Source of the DNA: Parachlorella kessleri
Lineage: Eukaryota > Chlorophyta > Trebouxiophyceae > Chlorellales > Chlorellaceae
Reading direction: 5' to 3'
Length of the DNA stretch: 24,738 nucleotides
Assembly (NCBI GenBank): GCA_001598975.1
Contig: BBXU01002593.1
Coordinates: forward strand, 1 to 24,738
The notes beneath the pieces were generated by a model. That model was not told the origin of the DNA. It did not search any database and worked only from the letters and a program-made list of their open reading frames with translations. Below, in pieces: positions 1 through 9,100 of this stretch; positions within the stretch are counted from its first letter, which is position 1, and every line of letters begins with the position of its first letter. Made by a program: the position numbers and the translations under genes.

Positions 1-2247
1 CTACTAGACTAGGTGAGCGCTGTACGTGGGTGGGGTGCCCTTCTCATTACGGCAAGCAAGCTGCGGACTGACAAGAAAAGTAGAAGGCGACAGGTACCCT
101 TGCCAGGGCCTCATGACCGCCTTAAAAGGTGCTGCTACTGTCCCCTGGGACTGGAGCGAGTGCCAGGCTGAGCCTCGCCGCGGCCAACCAACTATGACAG
201 TTCAAGCAGGCATCGCTCCACACTGTCCCACCAGGGTGGTGCCTCTGACTTGTAGCCAAAGGCAGCAACGGATGCTCGGAAATGAGGACGCGCTAACCAG
301 AGCTTGCACACCTGCGGATGCCACGCTCCACTTAAGGCCAGTCCTCAGTTCACACCAAGCCGGGAACACCACACACAGGTGCTCTGCCCCCACCTCCTTT
401 GCTGGGGTTTGGGGGTCTTCGTCGTTGTCCTGCACACGGCGCGAGAGAGCGCGAGAGTTGCCGCATATGGCAGGCCGACAGCAGTACAAAACCAGCCAGC
501 AAAGTTGGGATGCTTGTGCCAAAGGGCGATTACATCGGTAGCAGGGCGCTCTTGGTGCTAGCAGTTAGCACAAACGGGCAAGCTGTGGAGGACTTCATGC
601 TTTTGATTTGGCTGCGCCGGGTCGGAGGGAAGGCGGCTAGACCTACCCTCGTGTTGTGTACGGCCGCCAGGCCATACTACGATAGCACAGGGCCACCACA
701 AGCTTGGACAAATGCATTGCCGCCACACTGCTGTCTGACCCCTTCTTGTCACTTGCATTTCCATCTTAAATGCATTGTTCCCCGCTGTTAATGTCCCCAC
801 TACCCACTACCCTGGTGGGGCAGCTATTGATCCCCTGATGCTTTTCGCCCTTAATCCCTCCCACAAGCCACCCCATTTCCAGTGACGCAAGTGTTTGTCA
901 TACATGCCTGGACACTGGGCTTGACTAGAGGACCGTTGGCAGTACTGGATAGGCACACTCGTCTGCTTGCTACTGGCAGGCTCCACTAAACCTTATCTAC
1001 TAGCGCTTTCTAGGCTTCTCAGTTCTAGACTTTGAGTATGCAAGGCACCCATCCAACTCCGCACAGGCACCTCCGGCAAACTGCATGGAGCTCCGACTGC
1101 CCAAGAAGATTATTGTGTAGCCTAAGCTATTGACAATTTCTGGCTATCCACAGAACAGACTTCGGCATGTATAGTAGTGCCAAGCTCCTCCCTCCTGCGT
1201 TGGAATCTCGGCCTCCCAGTTCATGCTCTGTAAGAGGGCCGAGGACGACAACACCCCCAGCGGCTGAAACCTCCATCCCCCAGGCACAGCTGCAGTTGTC
1301 TCTTGTGATTATGGGCACTTGTGCTTGTGGGCGATTGTGTCTTGCGATTCTGGGCATGATCTGGACAATAATGCAGCTGTGGGAGGGAGCCACGCTGGCA
1401 CTGAGTCACGGGTCGGTCACTTCCATCTCAATTCGATGTACTGGCCGCTAAACCACTCATTCCCTTCAAGACAAGCAGACAAGGGTGGTCTCAGTTGTTG
1501 CTGAGCCTCACCTGTTGTCTTGCACCACCCCAAGATGACGTTGTCCAGGGCTAGTACCTGCAGTATTTAGAGTACAGAATTAATCGCACGATCTCACAAG
1601 ATGGAAATGCTTAGAAGACGGACACATGTCCCCCAGGGAGCTGATGGCGAAGGGGAGCTATCCAAGGGGTCCAGCCTGTTGGCGTTGAGGTGGGCAGTCG
1701 AACGCCAAGTCATCCTCACTTGCGTGCTCCTCGCCGGAATCAGTATTGGTGGCCTCACAGGGTTCAAGGTCATCAGCAAGGGGTCTGCCCTGGGGATGCT
1801 TGTTACTGTGGGGCTACCCTGGTGGGTACACTAGTCCCCAGCTGCGAGGCTGCAGGAAGCACAGCTGGAGCTTTGGAACCCTCATAGCGGGCCCCGACAG
1901 GGGCAGGGTCCACGGAGCCCCGTCCCGCACTCTGGTCCCCAGCCTGGTGGAGGCGGGCAGGTGAGCCCGACACCCACAGGGGCAGGCATTGAGTGAGAGG
2001 GGGTGCATATGACGCAGTGGCAGGCGAGCTGCAAGGAGGGTCCTGCACTAGCCAGCGCAGCGGCTGAAGCAAACTGTTGCTCTCAGCCGCGCTGGGATTG
2101 TCCGAAGGCGAGGCCTGTACAAGGCGGTTTGGAGCTGGGGCTGGGCTGGGGCCTGGGGACGCAGAAACTGAGGCGGACCGAGACCCTTCAGGGGTTGAGA
2201 GGTGGAAAGCATTGTGTGCTCGCCAGCCTAGGCTAGGGTTGCTGCAG
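1..2247. other. 5' flank with no gene that can be supported
   Basis: I see no recognisable protein domain on either strand here. Open frames of 60-170 codons exist, for example 26-541 (+), but their translations are rich in Cys, Trp, Arg and Ser, match no family I know and overlap open frames on the other strand. The first exon or exons of the Kir gene must lie here, because the first exon I can place (2248-2312) has no in-frame ATG and begins in the middle of a codon. A short G/C hairpin (GCCCC, loop GACA, GGGGC) sits at 1891-1904. No promoter element could be assigned. Confidence 0.4.
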
Positions 2248-3144
2248 GCATGCAGGGCGGACCCGGGTGAAGTACAGAGGCCACAACATCCAGTTGCATC
2301 TGTTCACACGAGGTGGGTACAGCTTCATAACTTCTGCCATGCATCGGTAGAATCCTTGCATGCTTTCCTGTTGCTGTAGCAAAGATGGAAATTGGCCAGT
2401 AGCTGGCGCTCTTGGCTTTGCAAGCGCCATGGCACCGCAGCGCAAGGCTGACCCTGCGCCCTGCAGACTTCTTCATCACCATGATCAACCTGAAGACAAC
2501 CACCATCGCGGCCATTGTGTTTGCGGTGTACCTGGCCTTCTTCTTCCTCTTCAGCATACCATACTATCTTATCATCAGGTGTGGCCAAGGCTAAGGAGTG
2601 GTGGTGCACGCGCTTGTGTGTGGTCTACATATGGGCATGCCGCCGCCGAGCCTTCACTGTGTTGGAGACTTTACCCAACCCTTGGAGCCCTTGTTGTGCT
2701 TGCACGTTCTCTCTGGCAGCCGGCCGCCTTCTTGGTATCACTCTGGCCAAACTGTAGCTACTGCCAACCTGTAGGTTTTATCCTGGTTGCATCTACGGGG
2801 CCACAACCTATGTGGAGGCGTGGATATTCTCTGTGATCACGCAGATGACAATTGGTGAGCGGAAAACGCAGCCCAGCCATGGACTTTGCTAAAGTCCAGG
2901 GCCGTACGATGCTCATATTGTCTCCCCGGATCCGTGGTTGACGCTGATAGAGAAGGAGGGTGTGTCAGTCTCACGCTGGGTTGTGGAGTGGCATAATAAT
3001 CATGATGACCTTCATGCTGCTGTTGCGGTGTGCAGGTTATGGCAACACGGGGCCACAGCAGTGCTGGGCTGCCTCCTGGGTCATCTGTGTCCAGGCGCTG
3101 ATCAATGTACTGCTGGAGGCTGTCACGCTTGGCATCATCTTCAG
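2248..3144 (+). other. Kir pore module: slide helix, M1, pore loop, M2 (exons 1-4 of the model)
   Basis: Exon 2248-2312 reads VKYRGHNIQLHLFTR, resembling the Kir N-terminal strand. It joins in phase 1 to 2467-2578, which gives the slide helix DFFITMINLK and a hydrophobic M1 ending FFFLFSIPYYLII. Exon 2775-2854 carries the pore helix WIFSVITQMTIG; the filter is split by an intron and completed as GYGN in exon 3036-3144, giving TQMTIGYGN. Two cysteines flank the pore (GCIYG before, PQQCW after), at the positions of the disulphide pair of eukaryotic Kir channels. M2 reads VQALINVLLEAVTLGIIF; the Glu codon at 3116-3118 aligns with the rectification-controlling acidic residue (Asp172 in Kir2.1, Glu158 in Kir4.1). 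The first small exon is the least certain part. Confidence 0.85.
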
Positions 3145-6100
3145 GTATGGCCTGGTTATGAGGTGTCACACTGGCCAGGAACTGCCTCTCCTGGCAGGTA
3201 TCGCCATGATGAAGATGCCTTTCCGCTCTTCGGAGGTGGGATGTGGCTTGCGGCTAGCTGCCGGGCAGGCATGCATGTAGTGTTGCGACTCATTATAGTA
3301 ATGCTTGGGTCCCGGCCCATGGCAACCTGGCAAGCCCTGTCCCTCTCTTCCTCAGTCACCCAAACACAGCACTTGCTCACTTTCAGACAGCATGTCGTGT
3401 TGTACCAAATCGAATTGAGGTGTCTCCACGCAGCCGGATCAGCCACCCCAAGCAGCGCGGGCGGTCCATATTCATCTCTGACAAGGCCATCATAGCCAGG
3501 CGGGATGGCATCCTCAAGTTCATGTTCAGGGTGGCGGACATCCGTAACACGCAGGTGGGTTGGAACGCTGTGCAGTGAACCTTGCGGCTGATGGCCTTGC
3601 CCTGATGACTGTACTCTTGGGGCGAGGGGCGGACTACTGTCGGAGACGAGCGCACCGTCAGCGGTACACGGCAGTGAGTTATCTTAGGCTCTTTGCCCAC
3701 CCCTTGCCAGGTGGTGGAGCCCAAGATCCGTGCCTTTCTGTATACCTGGGGCGAGGGGCGCACCACCGCTGAGGGCGAGCGCATCCCTGTGCGCTGCGAG
3801 GAGCTGGACATTGGCTACATCGACGGCATGCTCATCCTGCCGCTCATCATAGAGCATACAGTGGACGAGCGCTCGCCGCTCTGCGGCCATACCCACGACT
3901 CGCTCATGGTGGGTGGGGGGTTGCAGTAGGTGGTTGTTGGGTGCTTTTGGTATGCGATTGTTGACTTGGTGGCTAGCTGACTGGTTTTCGAGGAGGCGGA
4001 CGGTTGAGTGTCGTATAGGGGTGAAAAAATGATTCAGTGAAGCTGTGTGCAGAAGTTGGCGTTGAAACCTGTTCAAGTTGCTCTGCGAACGCATGTGGGG
4101 CAGGGGCAATGGCGTGAACTCTCTTGGTTCTCAAATCCAAACTGCGTCTCGGGTCAATCATGTTGGTGGATGCAAGATGTGAAAGTGGCGCGTGGGAGCG
4201 TTGTTCATGCCCTACAGCATGCCAGCAGGCCTTGGAACCGGCCATTACCTTGGTAATCCGACCGTGCTCTTGACGCACCCAAGGCCACCTGCCTCTAGTG
4301 CCTCTGTATTGCTCAGGCGCCGTGGTTGCGACTCCTCCTGCACTGCAGGCGCTGTCTGCTGAGATTGTGGTGACCTTCGAGGGCACCACGGAGTTTGGCA
4401 ACCCCTTCATGTCCCGCCGCTCCTACCTGCCGCACGACGTTTACTGGGGCTACCAGTTTGCGCCGATCATCGGCAGGCCCATGGGGGAGGACACCGGCTA
4501 CATCATCAGCCTTGAGCAGTGAGCTAGATGCCAGCTGGGGGTAATTACATTGCTGGGGTTGTGCTGCTGAGATTGGTAGGCTTGTTCTGCAGCACGCAAA
4601 CATTGTGAGTCTTTCTTTTGGAACCACACCGTGTGGGTGGGAGTCCAAGTGCTAAGGCTTGTTTGCTAGCAGCGTGCCCGCTAGCCCAAGCTGTGAGACT
4701 TCCTGCATGCCTGCCTTCCTTGCCGACGCTTGCGGCCTACACCCATTGCGTCTCTGACTCCATGCGAAGCACGGCCCCCACTGTTAGGGTTCATGAAATG
4801 GAGCTGCAGGCGGGGCTGCCTGCACAGCTGTCCCCTAGTGCTCAGCTGCGCCCCGTAGGCTTGCTAGTGTTGTACATCGTGCCCCTGGCGTCGCCGCCCT
4901 GCAGGTTCCATGATGTGGAGCCGCAGGTGGGGCTGCCCCCGTTGCCGCCCTCGCAGCTGTCGCACCTGGTGGTCAACCGCGCCAAGCGCACGGTGCCGTA
5001 CCCACTGCTGGGGGAGAACACCATGGTGCTGTCGGACGTGGTGTGCATGGCGCCCAACGCGCAGGGCCGCATGTGCCTGTTCTGCAGGTACGGCTTGGGG
5101 CACATTGCTAAGTCGTTGTTGATGGTGGCAGGTAGTGCGAACAGAGGAGGGTTTAGAGTTGAACTCTACCGGTGGGTCTGGATGCACGCATGCTCTGGAG
5201 CACTACCCAAGGGTTGAGGAATTGCTGGTATTGTCTAGTGTAGTGTTCTCGGTGCCTGATCCACAATGCCGCAAGTCGCCCGCTCCTGCTGGGATGTGGG
5301 ATGTGGGACAGGTGATAGACACCCCTGTCGCTCGCTTACACTTCCATCCTCTGTTTGCACTTCCTACAGCCATTTACAGAGGTAGTATTGCCACGCCTTA
5401 TCGTCTTGGCGGCGTGGCTTGGGGTACACATCAAGAGGGTCAGGTGGCTTGCTGGGGATGCATCACGCAGCAGAAATCGTGTTCTAGTTGCATGCGTGCA
5501 CAGGCCTAGGGTACGCTTGGCAGTCTTTGTTAGAACCTGCTGTGGGCGCCTTGGCTCGTGTAAGGCAGTCTAGAGGCTGCCTGGGTGGTAAGTTGCATAA
5601 AATCTCCCAAAACTGCAGGTTAGCCGGCCCCCACCATGCCATTATATATGACCCTGTGAGGCACCACCATGTTGCAACCATAAGAAAGCAGAGTTTGTTC
5701 ACCGAAACTTCGCAGGGTGGCGATATCGACGCCAACCAGATGCTCAACACCATGCCATATATGACATTTAAGGTGCTTGAGACCTCTGTGCTGGCCTTGC
5801 GATCCGCCGAGGGAGAGACAATGCCTGCCCCATTTGTCCTGCAGGGTGGCGGACACCTACCCCAACCAGATGCTGGAGATCACCGTACGCATGTTCCTGT
5901 ACCGCTGGGTGTCACCAAGCGCAGCGGAGGACCCCTCACGCGCAACCTTCACCCAGCACCACCTTGATGTGCGCTCACAAGCATGCTTGTTTGCAGCGTG
6001 GCCCTGCGTGCAGTGGTTTGTACCCTGCAGCCAATGGCAGCGCTGTTGGATGTCTACATTATTGCGTGGGCGGGAGACCAAGGGCCTGTTGGGGTCTGGG

Positions 6101-9100
6101 CCCGCTGGCAAGCTGGCTATGCTGTGCTTATGTTGTGCCAAGGGAGCAGTGCCAACTGCATTCGTAGCCTTGTATGCGTAGGCGGCGCGTGTGGCTGCGC
6201 CTGCTGCTCATGCCCTCCCGGTAGCGTGCCTTTTCGGTTGTCAAGTGGCCACACGCTGCGCAAGGTGTATGCAGCGCTTGTGTCGCACTTGATGACTCCT
6301 GCACGACCTTGCACAGCAAAGAAGCACCGCTGGATAACGGAGCTTGTGCCGGTAAGCCATTCCCAGAGCACATCCTGAGGAGGGCCCCTGTGCCCTGAGC
6401 GACTCGTCTCGCCATGCCTGCAGTGTGGCTATGAGACGGGTGCTGACCGGCTGTACCTGCGGCTGCCTGTGGAGGTCGTCCATGAGATCACAGATGACTC
6501 GCCAGTGGCAGGCTGGCTGCGGCTAGATGGGCTGCTGCAGGATAGCGACTCGGAGCTGGTGGTGGTGGTGAGTGGGTTGTGCTTCTGGGCTTGGGATGAT
6601 AGTAGGGGAGTTGCCCAGCCCCTGGGTGCTTGGACTCTCTTAGGGCGGGAGGCCTCATGAGAAGCTCCATTGCTGCATGCAGAAGCGTGTTCATCCAGTG
6701 CATGCCTGGGAGTATGTTTTGCTGCTGGCATCTTGGTATTGAAGGACCGTGCAGGCAAACCTGTGGGGAATGCCGTCCTTCCCAGCCTCTCTGTGTCGCC
6801 GCTGGTGAGCCTGCTGGCGACATGCCCGTGTGTATCGGCCTGCAGGTTAACGGCTACCTGGGCCTGAACGGCCAGAACCGCATGCGGCAGCGCACCTACC
6901 TGGTGGGGCACCACGTGCGCTACGGCTACCGCTTCCAGCCCATCGTGCGCCACCCGTCCCAGGCCAGGTACGACAACCCCCAAAACATGCCGAGCTCGCC
7001 ATCTGCTGCACTGCTATCCCCAGGTACCATACTTGTTGGTGTGGCGGGCCTCACGCCTGCTGCCCAACTTGCTCATTGCACGGTTGTGGTCCCTGCTGCT
7101 CGCTCGGGTCATCCTTTTGTGACTGCCAAGGCTGCAACGTGGTGCTAGCTGTGCACCGGCAGGCCCGGGGACAGGTGCAGTGCTGCGTGTAAAGCCAAGG
7201 TGCTACGCCGTGCTGGTCTGTCTCTGCCAGGGAGTTGGTATTGTTATCCTATTTGAGCTAGTGCAGTGTCATGTGTGCCCATGGTACGGCCATGTATGCG
7301 CTTCCTCGCAGAACAGTGCCACAGGTACGGCTCTCTAGTTATTGTAGTGCAGTGGTAAGGCTGGCATGTCTGTTTGCCTTGGTCCTTGGGTGCAGGGACC
7401 ACAAGCCTCGTGTGCGGTGGAACCACTTCCACGACATCTACCCTGTGCCTGGTATGCCTGTGCTGCTACCACGCGATGGCGACATGCCAAGTGAGTTTGG
7501 GAAATGTGATTGTGTGACTTCAGCATGCAGCTCGGCAGATTCTGCTAGGACTGGGCAAAGCTGTGCTGGTGTACCCAGAATGGCAGGTCACAGAAGGACG
7601 GATCGCTTGGGAGCCTGGTCACCCTGGTCTAGTGTGCTCACATGTGTTGGTCCAAAGACTTGCCCAGGCAAACTGTCTGTCAGCAGGGCATGGAAGTGGC
7701 CCTGGGCGGCAACATGTACGAGCAGCACGCCCGTCCACCAGTGTATGGTGGTGTTTGGTGCAGATGGGGCCCAGGCGGCCCCCGAGTCACATGTGGGCCG
7801 TCGCTCACAGCATGACGCAGCCGAGGCAGCTCGCAGCCGCATGGATGGCGCTGGTCCAACACCCACCGATGATCTTAACGCGGCAGCCAAAGCGGCGGCC
7901 GTGACCCTGGACATGCAGCAGCCTCTGCAGGCATACCCGCAGCAGGAGTTTGACGAACGGAACGACTACACAGTGGCGCCCATCGACCTCCAGAGGTGTG
8001 GCAGCGGGTTGCTCGGGCCTGAAGCCCGTTGCCATACACACCCTTGGACTGCAGTTATGTACAATGACTCCTTAGGACTCCTTAGATGTATGAGAAGATG
8101 AAGTTGTCGTGCCCTGCTCCCTGTCACCTTCACCCTGCATGCATGCTGAACAGGTACTGCGCACAGTTCTGGGATGCAGACTGTTGCTCTTCAGGCGTGA
8201 AGCTGCAAGCGAGAAGTGTCTGACATCTCTTGTAGCTAACTGTCTCTGCCCTGGTCGGAAAGCTGCTGGCCCGTGGGTTGCTTCCCAACAACAGCGCAGC
8301 AGACCACCACCCAGCCCAAACTCTCCTCCCTGGCTTTCAGATATGCTGCCACCACCGAGGACATGGACGTGACCCTGCCCAAGCTCGGAGACATGGGCCG
8401 CCGCTCGCCGCTACCAGACTTCACAGCGGCCGCAGCAGCTGCAGCGGCCGCGGCTGCGGCAGAAGCTGGCTTGCCCGGTGGAGAGGGCGCAACCGGCAGC
8501 GCACCCTCCAGCCCCAGCAGGCGCGGCCCGCCTGGGGAGACCCTCTCGTCATGGCGGCGACTGCTGGGCAGGCAGAGAAGCAGCGTGGGCGCCGGTGAGG
8601 GCTCCGGCAGCGGTGGGGATGAGCCGGCCTGGCGGCGGTCATGGCGTGAGCGCCAGGCAGCGGCAGCGGCGCTGGAGAGCAGCAGCCCTGAGGAGCGCTT
8701 CTCCGTTCTCTTTCCGGAGGTGGTCAGGTGTGATTTGGGAGCTATGTGACCTGCCGAGCGAGATGGCTGTGGTCGTAGTGGAGGTTGGCTGCGTAGGTGG
8801 GTGGGGCGGAGAGTGTAGCACAGGCTTTGTTTTTCAATATCGGCTAGCACCCAGCTGCCTGCAGCATGTCATTGAAGTGCATAGCGTGCAGGAGATTCGC
8901 CACGCTTGTGAATGGAGCCACTACGGGATCCAGAATCCCGTGCAGTGGCTGTGTATACCAGCGCTGATGTTGTTGTGCCGCAGTCTCATTACAACCTCGC
9001 TGGCTTTCCTTTGTTATTTGTCCTGCTGCAGCTATGCTGCCACAACCACGGACGCTGGGGACTCCCTGCCGCACCCTGCGGCGCTGCACCCGACACTACC

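Larger units (their letters stand above)
3434..5019 (+). other. Kir cytoplasmic domain 1
   Basis: Exons 3434-3554, 3711-3908, 4349-4518 and the start of 4905-5087. The M2-to-domain junction gives the basic segment RISHPKQRGRS, matching the PKKR region that binds PIP2 in animal Kir channels. It is followed by SDKAIIARRDGILKFMFRVA, then KIRAFLYTWGEG, then AEGERIP, then a strand block ending IIEHTVDERSPLCG (compare the animal HEIDEDSPLYG type). Next come EIVVTFEGTTEF, the G-loop and RRSYLPHDVYWGYQFAPI. The domain closes with a segment like the animal FHKTYEV strand, here FHDVEPQ. All core strands of the immunoglobulin-like Kir domain are present in order with normal spacing, so this domain should form the usual cytoplasmic pore directly under the channel. 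Confidence 0.88.
5020..7490 (+). other. Kir cytoplasmic domain 2, without its own transmembrane pore
   Basis: It starts inside exon 4905-5087 (TMVLSDVVCMAPNAQGRMCL, from about 5020) and continues through 5845-5968, 6322-6351, 6424-6567, 6846-6967 and 7396-7490. Side by side with domain 1: FMFRVADIRN and LFCRVADTYPN; IRAFLYTW and VRMFLYRW; LDIGYIDG and VPCGYETGADR; EHTVDERSP and HEITDDSP; RRSYLP and QRTYLVG; WGYQFAPI and YGYRFQPI; FHDVEPQ and FHDIYPVPG. The loop after LYRW is unresolved. An exon end at 5908 or 5968 joined to an acceptor at 6321 keeps the frame, while 6317 would need a different donor. Domain 1 and domain 2 are separated by a linker of about 30 residues containing LPPLPPSQLS. 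There is no room for membrane segments in the 757-base intron between the two exons. Confidence 0.8.

Noticed and set aside
26..541. A 171-codon open frame at the left end
   Set aside because: No recognisable domain, odd amino acid mix, and overlapping open frames on the other strand and in other frames; likely non-coding.
1601..1834. A 77-codon frame starting MEMLRRRTHV as a possible Kir N-terminus
   Set aside because: It cannot be joined in phase to the first placed exon with a convincing donor, and it shows no Kir N-terminal landmark.
3195..3235. The stretch reading GIAMMKMPFRSSE as the M2 end (it resembles the KM-P-R region of Kir)
   Set aside because: Splicing at 3144 to 3434 gives a better match (GIIFSRISHPKQRGR) in correct phase; the stretch lies inside that intron.
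5370..5438. A hydrophobic frame reading PFTEVVLPRLIVLAAWLGV as a transmembrane helix of a second pore
   Set aside because: It does not fit the exon phase, no second filter sequence is nearby, and the flanking exons already join domain 1 to domain 2 directly.
6429..6983. A 184-codon open frame on the minus strand
   Set aside because: It is the shadow of the G/C-rich Kir domain 2 exons on the plus strand, where the protein landmarks lie.
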